64,000 bases of DNA from Daphnia pulex (lineage: Eukaryota > Arthropoda > Branchiopoda > Diplostraca > Daphniidae), in assembly GCF_021134715.1 (NCBI RefSeq), contig NC_060024.1, positions 5,208,001-5,272,000 of the forward strand. The letters run 5' to 3'. The number at the start of each line of letters is the position of its first letter. Position 1 is the stretch's first letter. The notes beneath the pieces are model-generated. The model had not been told where the DNA came from and did no database searches. It saw only the letters and a program-made list of their open reading frames with translations. Made by a program: the position numbers and the translations under genes. Positions 9,974-21,248 of this stretch are shown here, in pieces.

Positions 9974-11932
9974 TTTGGTGGAGATGCAGGGTAAGCGGAT
10001 GCTTTCACGTGTGGCTCGATCAGGTACTTGTGAGTTTTCGAACGACTTTTTTGTGATTGGACTTTTGGACGACGTGTTGAAGAAGAACAGTCTAGCGACG
10101 CGGTGACGCCGATTCGCGCCGATTTGAAGGAGAAACTTTCAGCGACTTCCAGCAGTCATCAATGGAGAATGGCCTGCGTACCGCAGCCAAAGAATAAGTT
10201 TATTTTGATTATTGTTTGAAAATGTTGATCTGAGGGCAAACGGGGATTTCGAATCGTTGAATAGGCCATTGCAATTTGCGATTATTTGATGCCCGAGTAT
10301 TTGGACTATTTGCATTGAGTGGAAATAGCGAATTAGAGACGACACGTAATGTCTGAGAGAGAGCTGTACCCTTATTTTTAGTGCCGCGTTTGTGTAAAAA
10401 TCGAACTTGTTGATCACAGTTCAGGGTGATTTTTAGCCAGCTTGCCCGTGCTTGAAATTGTGATAATCTGACGCTGAACTATTTTCTGTTGATCTTTTCC
10501 TAATTAGTAACCACCAGTAGCTTAGCGAATCAGGCAATCGTATTTGATCTTGACTTTGTAATCTGTGCAACGCTTTGTAATTTAAAATTGATAAAAGAAA
10601 AAGGGAATGCTTTGACTATTTTGCTAGCCAATCGGGATGACTGAAAATGAGAATGAGCGCGAACTTAATTATTTCCAATCGTATTCGAATTTGTTTGATT
10701 GAACCCTGGAATCGCAGCTAGAGGTAGAAATTAGAATTATTGGGTGTTTGAGTGTGTCACAGGGTTTGGGCATTTTTCGGGAACTGATGAGCTTGGGCTC
10801 AACGTGGAAAATTCGTTATGCGCGTATGATTTCTATTCGTCCTTGTAAAGAATAAGACCCCCGTATGTTTAGAAAGAGAAGAAACGTAGACTACCGTAGG
10901 GAAAGTTTGTTATACCAGAGATGATTTGGGGAATCGAAATTAACTTTTTGTTGAGTATCAAGAGCATTATGCTAATAGCAGATAACCGAGTCGTCGTCGA
11001 AATAAAAGTACCATAGTTAAAACTGACAATTAACGGAAAAGAAGAGGGTGATGTGAAATGCGCAACTCATGTGATGTTGATGTACGAGTCAAGTGGGCCT
11101 AACGTTATGTGATTTAAAGATTGTGTGAATTGAGCTAGTCAGCTAGATTGTGTAGGCCTAAGTTGCTAATAACGAAAGACACCAGTGTTGTTGAGTCTGT
11201 TTCAGGTACATTGGAAGTGATGAGGCCAGATCTGAGAGACGTGCGGACGATCGAGATCGACCTGAGGTGAATCGGCTGGACGGCCAGTGACAACCGGAAT
11301 GTGCCGGAATGGATGTTGAAGACCAAGGAGCCGACGGATCGAGGTCACAAAAGAACAGCCCAAACGAAGTCGTGGTTGAGTTGAAGTGAGGGTCGTGTTG
11401 GAGCACAGTGCAGAGCGCGGAGCAAGTCGCAGAGCGCAGAGCACAAGCGTGCAGAGCGCAGAGCGCAAAGCAGGGCGCAGAGCACAAAGCTGAACACGGA
11501 ACCCAGAACTGAGTACAGAGCTCGAAAGAGATGGTGGCCACCAAGCGCGTCGCGAAACTCGGTTAAAAATGGTTGAGAGGCGGCCACAGTGTTGGGCAAG
11601 AATCGAGAGACTGTAGCTACAGCGCGCCGTGCGAAAAACCGATTTAGGAAAATTGTCGAAATAGAAGCGAGCGTCGTGGCGTCGAACAAAAAAACAAACC
11701 GCGAGCGTCGTTGCGCACCCATCTCGGGTGATTAGTTTGCGAATTAAAGAATTGCGCCTTAAAGGTCGTCGCCATGCGAGTCAAACGAACGGCCGAATTT
11801 GACAACTGCGAAGCGTTGCGTATTGCGTCGTCATGCGTGGTCATAGAGTAAATTTGAATCCGCCGCCGATATCTTTGACCTTCGGATAAGTTCGATGATC
11901 GAGGGCGATCATTCCATTAAGGAGGGGGAAAA

Positions 11933-12261
11933 TGTCGCGTATGGTTTAGCACAGACGTCGATCAGCAGACAATTCTGGGAAATTACGATAAGGGGACGAC
12001 TGACGACGATGACATAAGGTCACCTTGGTTCCCTCTACTTTAAAGACGACCCCCTGTAGACTTAAGGTAGACGAGTTTGGCCCTGACTGGTGTGTGGATC
12101 TCTCCTTTTGACTGGTGTTGGGCACTGTCGTCGGTCTGTAGTGACGGCAGTGCATGTGCTTTGGCGGAGGCTGGGCTCGTGCAATCGTGGAGCCAGCTCC
12201 GTGAAACTGCAGCACTGGTCGGCCACAGCAACGTGAAGCCCGCATTGACCTGCCCGTGACA
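11933..12261 (+). repeat. LTR copy 3
   Basis: Preceded by polypurine tract 11919-11932 and ending TGCCCGTGACA, then the ATAT target repeat. Confidence 0.85.
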
Positions 12262-12265
12262 ATAT

Positions 12266-13570
12266 GATCTTTGATAGGACTATAGTCTTAAAGTTTATAT
12301 ATTTATACCAAGACACTTCGCGAATATTTAAGCAAATAGCATACTTGGTAGGCCCTACAAAATAAATATAAGATATTTGAGTTTTTTAACAAACATTCAA
12401 TTAATTTGTTTGACGATAAAATACGACACGAAAAAGAAATAGGGAAGAACTATTGCCAAGTCTATTGTAATAAATTCACGCTCAAATTGTATTAAAGATC
12501 TGGGAGGTTTCCTATACTAATAGGCCTGTATGTTCGGGCATATTCTGTTATGGTTATCACATATATGGCCAAATATATATAGGCCTACATGCTATTCGTG
12601 TCTGCTGATGCCAATATTATAATTAAAATATTCAAAATAAATATATTTTCAACTATATTTAGTTGAATTAATATTTCCGGTGTATAATTTTGGGACATTG
12701 TTGAGGGGTGGGTGGGTAAATGTACTGGTTGGTACTGAAGATGGTAGTAGCTATACTGCTATAGTGTATGTAGATATATAGGCTATAGTAGATATCTTAT
12801 CGGTGATGGCCGCCTTTTTTCGAATTTTTCCGATTTGTTACGTATCAAACCGTCGAACTTTTTTTTTAAATATGAAAAATGGGCGAAAATGAAACTGTTG
12901 GTGCACAGGTGCTCGTCGCTATCGTGTTTTTTATGTGTCGCTAGGGCTTTTCTTCTTTTTATAAAGGTGCTGGTTCTTCTCTCATGAGATCTCACAAGAG
13001 ACTGTAAAAGAGCTTTCCAGCACGTCAATAATAATGAAAATAAAAAGGCCAGTGTACCAATCCATTCAATCCAGCCTTATGGCCTATTGTTTTAGGTTGG
13101 CGATATTTCCGAGAAGTTAAAAGTGCGCGAGTGTTTTCTCTCCTGAGGTTTTACCTCTTGGGACAGCAGCAAAAAGATCTTTTTAAAAACTTTACATGAA
13201 TTAAATTCCCATGAGTGCAGAACTCCCTGCTGCGCAGAATACCCGCCCTTGGACCTTTACACTAAACAACCTTGTTGTGCCACTTTCTGTATACTTTAGT
13301 GTATCCAGGGGAAAACGAACTGAGGAAACCATACTCTTGCATGGGCTAGGTGTTGGAATAAGCGAGAGGAAGAAAAATGCAAAGCGTTTTCTAGAGCAAT
13401 GCTTAAATCATTTCATTCATTGAAAAACGTTAATTATATAGCTGTACAAATCTATATCTCAAACAAAACGCACAAATTGGCTTGTTAGCTTTATTGGGTT
13501 TTAGAGCGCCTTGCCGATGTCAGCATGAGTTCGATTCTCTTACTAGCCGAAATCTCGAGCGCCAAATCTC
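12266..13570. other. No gene recognised
   Basis: AT-rich spacer. An 81-codon minus-strand frame at 12783-13028 and a 70-codon plus-strand frame at 13211-13423 are open but unrecognised and I do not call them genes. Confidence 0.4.
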
Positions 13571-13910
13571 TTGTTATTCCCTTACGGAAAAATCTCATCA
13601 AACTATATGAGAAATCATATGTTTATTAATGACATCAATGATTTTTTAATAATTTTTGATGATCTCATATATTTCTCATTAAATTGATGAGAATTTTCAC
13701 CCTCATATTTATCATTAAAAGTGTTTAAAATATTTTTGTCTCATTTTATATGAGATATAACCCAATCCGTAGTAAGAAATCAGAAAGAAATCATATAAAT
13801 TTCATGATTTTACCACAGACTTTTCGCATGAGAAATATGCAAGAAACTGGTGATAAATAACCATAAATATCATGATATTTTCTTGAAATAAATCAGTAAT
13901 ATATCATGTA

Positions 13911-14480
13911 TTCTCAGTTTTTAATCATTAATTTCTATTGGTATTTTGTAATGAGATACTTGTATAAAATCATGTGGAAATCAATAAAATGTCATGATTT
14001 TCCCGCAGTTTTTTCGCATAAAAGATCTGCAAAAAATCAGTGATTATTAAGCAGGAATATCATGATATTTTCTTAAAATCAATAAGTAATTTGTCATAAA
14101 TTCTGAGTTTTTAATCATTAATTTCTATTGGTATTTTGTAATGAGATACTTGTATAAATTCATGTGAAAATCAATAAAATCTCATGATTTTTCCACAGTT
14201 TTTTCGCATGAAAAATCTGCAAAAAAACAGTGATTATTAAGCGGGAATATCATGATATATTCTTATAATAAATCAATATTTTATCATATATTCTGAGTTA
14301 TCAATCATTAATTTCTATTGATGTTTTGTGTTGAGATACTTGTATAAAATCATGTGAAAATCAATTTTACCTATGACATTATAAGATTTTTTTGGTTTTC
14401 TTTTATACAGTTTTTTGGCTTAAAAATAACGAAATTTATTATTAAATGTCTATCAGAAATCAGGTTGATTTAGGTGTGAG
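13911..14480. repeat. 190-bp tandem repeats inside TIR element
   Basis: The phrase TTAATCATTAATTTCTATTG recurs at 13921, 14111 and (with changes) 14301, exactly 190 bp apart, with the flanking ATCATGATATTTTCTT and GAGATACTTGTATAAA segments repeated too. A further diverged unit follows near 14537. Confidence 0.75.
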
Positions 14481-15347
14481 ATCATGATATTTAATTATAA
14501 TTATTTTGCATATTATCATTTATTAAGAGCTTTTTATCAATCATTTCTCTAATGCTTTATAGTGAGATTTTTCATTAAAATCATGTGAAAATCAGTTCCC
14601 ACTAAGGAATCAAAAGATTTTTTTGTATTATTTTTACCCAATTTTGGGCTTTAAAATCTTCAAATTCATAACAAAAAGTCAGTAATAATCAGCTACAATT
14701 CAACAGATCAGATGTGAAATTATAACTATTTAATCGTCAATATTTTCTTATGTTTTGTAATGATGTGTGAAAAATCAAGGGAAAATTTCTACATATATGA
14801 CATCAAAATATTTTCTTGTATTCTTTTAATAATACAATCCTAAAAATATCAGTTAAAATCAGCAAATAAATATATAGGCCTACCTGGAATGAAATATTCT
14901 GACTTTAAATTCTTTTTGAACTTTTACATTTTTTATTTTATACCTTTCGTAAATATATGGTAGCTATCTAATTCTCACAAAAATTACGCGATGTTTTTAT
15001 AATCACAAGATAGGCTGGGATAACTATTTTTTTTAACGCGCTAAGTAAATTTGAGTGAAAGTTCTATTTTACTCTGGTGTGTTTTTTTGTGTGTGAATTA
15101 TTCTAAGTCCCGAAATCTGGCTTTTATCTAACTAAACTAACCAATTGATAATATGGTATGTCAAAACGCATCATAGAAATTTTTACTAAGTTTTTTCACG
15201 CGCTAAGTAAATTTGAGTGCAATTTCTATTTGACTCTGGTATGTGTTTTTTGTGTAAATTATTCTAAGTCCCATAACCCTGTTGTTATATCACTAAACTA
15301 ACCAATTTATTAATTTCTCCGTTAAAAAGCTTCAACCATAACATCAA

Positions 15348-15416
15348 TTAGTGGTGTAGTGGTTAGCAGATTGGCAAGCCACCCTGGAAGTCGAGGTTCG
15401 ATTCCTGGTCAGGGCA
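15348..15416 (+). other. tRNA-like module (A box/B box) in TIR element
   Basis: Contains GTGGTGTAGTGGTTAGCA (A-box type) and GGTTCGATTCC (a perfect B box) about 30 bp apart, as in a tRNA. The acceptor strands do not pair, so it is not a functional tRNA gene. It could act as an internal pol III promoter. Confidence 0.6.
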
Positions 15417-15809
15417 ATTCTTTTTTCAATTTATATAATTAAAATCTCATTTAAAAGCGCTCAAATTCTCATTCAAATTTTAGTGAGAAAATCATTAACA
15501 TTTTTGGGGAAAAAGAGAAATTAAGCGAGATTACAGTGAACCCTCAGTCAGAAATCATTATATTTACGTGACTAATAATTTATATTTAGATGAGAAATAA
15601 CATAATTCTCACTTTGTTCACATGAAATTAATGATTAACGGCTGATTTTAAACTTGAAAATGTCCCAAATTCTCATCAAAAGTCATCAAATAAATGATAT
15701 TTTGCTGTTAATCTCACCAAAATATCACGACAAAATGAATGAGTATTAAGTTTATTCTCATGTATTTCTTTATGAGTTTTAATGAGATTTTTCCGTAAGG
15801 GTTGTTATA

Positions 15810-16279
15810 AAAAGATTTAATTATTTTGAATATTTCCCCCCTAGGTGAACGTTTCAGTTTTCGTATTGTATTTACGACAGGCCTATTAGGCCTACTGAAT
15901 TAAATCACTAGGGTCTATTTCATCAATCGTTTAGATTGCGCAATGGTCTAAATATATATAATATTCGCAATGCGACCGATTTGAATTTCCTGTTATTCCA
16001 GATGCTCATGTGTGACTTATTTGCTTCCGAATCAGTGAAAACACAATTTACATTAAATTATATAAATTTATTTTATTTGGGATATAGAAAATTGCTTATA
16101 AGGAATCGCAAAGATAGGCATAATATTTAACACGGTGCTTCGTCCATCTGTATAGCATTAACGGCAAAACCCATTTTGGCATAATATAACAAACAATAAA
16201 TTTGCGGCTGCGGATGATGGTGCTTATAGGGTGCTTATCGTCTCTCACGTTGATCATTCAATTTTTCACGATTGTCGGA
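15810..16279. other. No gene recognised
   Basis: AT-rich flank of the TIR element. The open frame 15936-16130 has no recognisable content. Confidence 0.4.
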
Positions 16280-17350
16280 TCAGAGATTGGAGATCGCTGT
16301 TCAATTTCCTCTTCTTCTTGTAAGTTTTTGGGGTGGACAACCGAACCGAGTAGGCCTATTATAAAATGCCCCAAATATTAGCTGGCGTGGTTTAACTGTT
16401 TTCGTCTTGCTTTGGGTATTATATATCGCGCTAGAATAGCATCCTATCGAGTTTCTTTTTGCTAATTGGCTGACAGAGGTTAAATTTTTCCTGCTACGCG
16501 CATCACATTGCAAGACAATATAAGTATAAGACTTAAAAAAAGGAAGGGGGGAGCATTCAAATATTTTTACCACATTAATATCTTCAATAGACCTAATCCA
16601 AGGGTAATAATAATTTGATGAAAAAATGGCTCACGATGTAGGCTACTCACGACTGAGCGGATGATTGATAGAAATGAACGAACGGTGGGGACCAATAGGC
16701 CTATGCTGCTGGAAGCTTTGTTCAAGATAAACCTTTTTTTTTTAATTCCAATGAAATAGCTCATATAGATTTCTGCCAGCATCTGGTTTTAACTCACAAC
16801 AAACCTAATAAAAGTCGAAAAAACAACAACAATGTAATTTGAGAATCTTGGACACGCGTGCGCGGCTGCTGGATCTGGATGGCCGCTGAACCAGTATAAC
16901 TTTGTATATAAAGTATCCATATATAATAAAAGAACAAGCTTTTGGGGGAGGAGCCTGTGTCTGTCACGGATAATGTGTCAACACAGGCTCCTCCCCCAAA
17001 ATGGAACATGCCCAAACATGCCCAAACAAATCACCACCAGATGACGCAACAACCAGCATCACCACCAGATGTCTATAGCATCGCCGTGATGACGAAATCT
17101 TCAAGTAAGGTACTGGGCAGATTTCCCACGATAAAATCTATTACGGGCAGATGATTAAGCTACAGAAAAGCGAATTGAAAAAGAGTCCGACTTTATACGC
17201 TAGACAAAAGTTCCCCGGATTTGAACGGGGCTCAGGTTGCTCGTAGCCTATATATTTATTATATCTTGGAGGTGGCAGCGCACCAGCAGCAGCACCAGAC
17301 ATTGTGAGCAGCAACGACGATCCCTTGTCTTATTATAATACATGGACAAA
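16280..17350 (-). pseudogene. Partial diverged duplicate of the DNMT3 relic
   Basis: Nucleotide similarity is visible to two separated parts of the neighbouring locus. 16280-16690 matches 17850-18200 (shared TCAATTTCCTCTTCTTCTTG, then matching blocks to the GGCTC..GGCGG segment). 17265-17400 matches 20095-20225 (GGAGGTGGCAGC, CATTGTGAG, AATAAATAAAA). On the minus strand this is a tandem copy lying 3' of the main relic, with the segment between the two matching parts lost or replaced. No reading frame is usable. The intervening DNA holds a perfect hairpin at 16940-17001. Confidence 0.55.
16940..17001. repeat. Perfect 21-bp inverted repeat with 20-nt loop
   Basis: Arms 16940-16960 and 16981-17001 are exact reverse complements (TTTTGGGGGAGGAGCC..), GC-rich in an AT-rich setting, with a 20-nt spacer. 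Possible roles are a small-RNA hairpin precursor, a miniature fold-back remnant or a cruciform. Expression is unknown. Confidence 0.8.
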
Positions 17351-17619
17351 GGAATAAATAAAACTACACCCTCAGTTACAATGCGGCAATAACACGATCA
17401 AAATTTCGTAAAAAATATAACTAGCTATAATAATTGAGAAAAAGAAACTATTTTGAAAGCACGACTTTGTCGACTGACAACATCATGCAGCCATCTGCCA
17501 TCTATTTAGCTCATATATAGTCCATCAGACCATTATATAATATCGTCGTCGAATGAATCATTTAGGCTGTATAATGTACATCCGCGGTTTATTTAGGACC
17601 AACGACACGGACCAACTTC

Positions 17620-20110
17620 AAATCTTCAACGGCAGTTGAAAATGTTAATCAACAGAGACACGGGCAAACTACAATTCATTAGTTCTTGATGTACTTCAGC
17701 TTCTTCCACATGAAACACGTACTCCGGAAACGGCACGGGGAAACACGATCGGTGGCTTGATCCGTCAGAAAAGCGAAAAGTCGCCCGTTTCGTCACTAAT
17801 TCCGTCGCTGTCCTCGTCAGCACTGCCGACGGCTTCGCAAAGTTTCCAACACGGGCGGAGATCACTGCTCAATTTCCTCTTCTTCTTGGCCGTTTTATGA
17901 GTCAGCTGGACGACCGAGTAATGCTCCAAAAAGGCTGGAGCTTTAATTGTTTTCGTCTTACTTCGAGTATATCGCGCTGAAACAGCATCTGGTCGTGTTT
18001 CTCCTGCCAGTTGGCTGGCAGGGGTTGGTTTATGGCCTGTGGGCATCACATTACAATTTACAGTCAGACTTTTATTTTTTTTTAAGATGTAGCCTTCAAA
18101 TATGTTTATACCACGATATCTTCAAGAATCCAAGAGTATTTGGTGAAAAAAGGCTCTCGGCTGGGCGGAAGACTGGAAATGGACGAACCGAATGGTCGTT
18201 GTTGATGAATTGCTCGTCCAATTGCGGATTGAAATTCTGTTCCTAATAAAAGCAAAATTCCTTTAAGCTTTATGTTTGAAATTATTTTTCTAATTTTATC
18301 AAATACCGACACCAGACGATGTTTGGTGGAACCTTGGGCATCCTTCATGTTGAATATCGGTTCCATCTGGAGAAATCTGAAAAAAAGAAAGAAAATGTTT
18401 TTGCTCATCAGCAGATTCCAATACTGAATTTCAAACCTGGAAATGGTTATGTGGTAGCTGGCGACATTTTCCACAGCCCACAAGAGTGGCGTTTCCTCGT
18501 TGTTGCGTTAGATGCAATTCTTGACGTGGAAAAAATCGAAAAAAGCTTCTCCATACTCTACAGAAACAAGGAGAAACTCAGATTCATTGTAAATAATAAA
18601 ATATATTCCAGCGGTTCAATGTACTGACCCAATTCAAGTCGCAGTGAATTAAGGGCGTAGTTGACGGCTCCGAGATTGTCGTGGAGTATGACGACGCAAA
18701 GAGAAGGTTGCCCTTTCTTGGACAGATGTCGATGTGTATAAATTTTGGTGGAGGAAGCTTTTATTTCAGCTGTCGGAGAAACTGTTAAAGAATATTCTGG
18801 AAAATAGCTAGTGAACAAAATAAAATACTTTTAAGGCCCAGTCGGAGCGAGGCTGAAGGAGGCCGTGGGATTATTGTGATGGTGAAACTGGCGCAGAGGA
18901 AGCAAAACCACGGCGTCTTTTGCCTGATGACGGACATCGATCCATCGCCAACCAGCAGCTCCACGCAATACGAGCAAAACACTCTATTAATTATTTAACA
19001 ATAATTCAATTTTTGTTCTTGAAGGAAAAGGTTTTTAGAAAATAATAAAGTTTTACCTGGAACATGAACTATTTTCGCATACCAGACAATCTCCTGTGGA
19101 ACCACAGATGGCGCAATAACTCACCTATTAAAATTGAACGAAGAAATTATTCTATTAAACAATTATTTTCAAATTAAATGAAGCGCTTACGTGAATATCG
19201 GTCCTCGCCAATGCTGCAACTCGTTGTCAGCCAACAGTCAAGTTCATTCTTTAGAAGAAAAAAAACCATCAGTCAGCGCTCATAATTAATTGGGAAAAAG
19301 AGAATGGACTTTATCACCTTCCATTCGCGATTGCATAAACTTCCAAAGAAGAGCGGATGTTCCATACATACGGGCCCATAATTTCTACATGACAACCGAG
19401 ACAGAAGTAATCCATGTCCAAAGTTCCGGCCTTGATCCTGTCCACCAAAACTGTTGGTTGAGTTTTCACGCAAAAATAAAAGATACAATTTGATAGACGA
19501 AGATTTATTACCAATGACGTTATCCCGCGGACCGTAAGTGAGATCATCTTCTCCGGAATGGTTTTTCTTCTTTTCCTTCTTGTTGTTGCTGCCCTGAAAC
19601 ACTGACAGGCTCTTTTTTCTCGTTAGCGATCCTCTTCAACTTGGTGTTGGTGTCTTTGATCCGGTGGTCGATGCTGAAACGTTGCAGCCATTCCGGGAAC
19701 TCGTCCAAGACCACTGGAATTATTTTAAAGAAATATATGTTGATAATAAAGGTTGACGTATTCATAGAAAAATAATTACAATCTCGACTGTTGTTGCTCT
19801 TTGACGACGCCAAGAGTTTGATAGCCCACGTCTTCAATTTGTCAGCCGTGCCTTTAACTAATTTCTTCTGATCTCTGTTAAAGGCGACTACCTGTGGATT
19901 TAAAAAAAAATTAAAAACGTTTGATGTCAAGAACTGGCAATAAAAATTTTTAGTCATTAAAAACCCGCAGGGCTTCCAAGACTCCTCTTTCATAGAGACT
20001 GCTGCAAGCTTGATTATTTAACAGACTGGCCAATCGGTCAACATCTGACACGGCTTTGATGGCCGCCGAACTAAAATATCCAGTAACTAGTCGGTTTTCT
20101 AGGAGGTGGC
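17620..20110 (-). pseudogene. DNMT3-like de novo DNA methyltransferase, degenerate
   Basis: Exon-like pieces occur on the minus strand in the order expected for PWWP-ADD-methyltransferase. A PWWP C-terminal helix region (LNNQACSSLYERGVLEALRV) is at 20110-19965, and a linker exon at 19891-19780 (VVAFNRDQ..) has good splice sites. A Lys-rich exon follows at 19713-19512. ADD zinc-finger parts are at about 19480-19320 (FCLGCHV, MEHPLFFGSLC) and 18980-18890 (CSYCVELLVG, TPWFCFLC). Methyltransferase parts are at about 18730-18610 (motif I region, FDG replaced by LHDN), 18480-18400 (the ENV motif as VENVA), 18370-18320 (MKDAQGSTKHRLV) and a C-terminal end near 17690-17630. The ADD halves are in different frames and the Lys-rich exon also changes frame. 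With motif I altered, activity is very unlikely. Assignment rests on recalled family motifs. Confidence 0.6.
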
Positions 20111-20225
20111 AGCCCACAGTCATTGTGAGTAACAACGATTCCTTTATGGTAATATCGACAAATGTGAATAAATAAAATAACACGAATAACATTATAACAA
20201 TGGCAAGACGATCAGAATTTCTCAA

Positions 20226-21248
20226 ATGATAATTAAAAATTCAGAAAAACAAAAACAAAACAAAAAAAAAACAATTTAATAGGCCCCTATAAAAGCGTGA
20301 CTTACCAGCCATCTAACTTAGTCCAGACGATTGTCCCCAGTCGAATGAAGAAGGAGTTCTAGCATTTACATTTTAACCTACCCTGATCGGTCATTGTTTC
20401 AGCGCTATAATATTTGTCATATCGGTTCATTATATTCTTAATAATAAATAACAGTGGGCTCTATGCCTTAATTATAAAATTGAACCAACAACCGAGCTCG
20501 ATCCATCCCAATTTCTTAAATTAATAGTAAACCTTGAGTCCATGACCCTATCATTAGGCTATATTACCCTAAAACACGAATATAAACGACAAGGACTCAG
20601 AATTATTATACACACGCTTGCTATAATTGGGATATATGAACAATTAGTATAATCTAAGCTATAATGTATATGGAGTTATGGACAGTTATGTTGCAATTAT
20701 AGTAGCCCCATGCATACATAAATTTTTTATCTACGTTATCAGTCTTTACGCGTCAGCCTTTGTTGCAACACAACAGAGGCAAACAGTGATTTGACTTTTA
20801 TCAGTTGATGCATTCATGTCGACATAATTGGTCACACAAAGAAAACTTTAAAATGTCATAAAAATAAAAACCCGGGGGATTTTTTATTTTTGAATATCTT
20901 ATTGATGAATTAGGCAATTTGAAATGATAAAAAAATCGTATCGCTGACACGATACAAAGTTAGATTCGATTTCCTTTCTTTTCCTAAAAATAGGATACAA
21001 CCACCAATGCAAAATAACAGAACCTATTCGATCTTTCGTCGATCCAATGGCTAAGTCGTACCACACCGAGACACTCTTGACTCTTCGTCTTCGTCTGTGC
21101 TTTTTTGTTAAGCGTGACAAGTGGCCAACATCAAAATCACTTGCCGCAAACGAAAGACGACACTAATCTTCGTTTAGAATACGTATGAAATTTCGAAAAA
21201 TAAAATTTTACATTTCTTTAATGTAATGTTAATGTTTTGTTTTTTTAG
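20226..21248. other. No gene recognised
   Basis: About 1 kb of AT-rich sequence with A-runs. The minus-strand frame 20899-21120 is unrecognised. Confidence 0.4.

Larger units (their letters stand above)
7357..12261 (+). mobile_element. Non-autonomous LTR retroelement as LTR-int-LTR-int-LTR tandem
   Basis: Three near-identical 329-bp LTRs are spaced exactly 2288 bp apart with two 1959-bp internal regions. The array is flanked by one 4-bp direct repeat ATAT (7353-7356 and 12262-12265), so it behaves as a single insertion. Each internal region starts TTTGGTGGAGATGCAGG (a TGG-type primer-binding site) and ends in a polypurine tract AAGGAGGGGGAAAA. No gag or pol reading frame is present, the longest frames being about 128 codons of low complexity. 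It is therefore a LARD/TRIM-like element mobilised in trans. The internal copies are nearly identical (one difference noticed, T at 8526 versus C at 10814), which implies recent origin. Confidence 0.88.
13579..15801. mobile_element. TIR element with CCCTTACGG ends and tRNA-like module
   Basis: The inverted termini read CCCTTACGGAAAAATCTCAT on both ends, bounding 2223 bp of very AT-rich DNA. The flanks are TTGTTATT (13571-13578) and TTGTTATA (15802-15809). The minimal duplication is TT, or an 8-bp duplication with one mismatch. The interior is packed with degenerate copies of AATCTCATG/ATCATGATATTT that resemble the terminus itself. It includes a block with 190-bp periodicity and a single tRNA-like module about 80% of the way along. 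There is no transposase. The family is unknown to me; see the three related elements. Confidence 0.75.

Noticed and set aside
7370..12316. Repeated small genes (63-128 aa) in three or two identical copies
   Set aside because: They fall in LTRs and in the GCAGAGC minisatellite of a non-coding retroelement, with no domain content or start context.
13911..14480. CRISPR-like array
   Set aside because: The 190-bp units are continuous diverged tandem repeats without unique spacers, in a eukaryotic TIR element.
15348..15416. Functional tRNA gene (also considered at 35696, 42778, 47994, 50008, 59792)
   Set aside because: A and B boxes are good but the acceptor strands do not pair and no clean anticodon arm forms. 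They lie inside mobile elements.
17212..17245. T-arm-like hairpin CCCCG..CGGGG as part of a tRNA
   Set aside because: No A box or anticodon arm upstream at the right distance.
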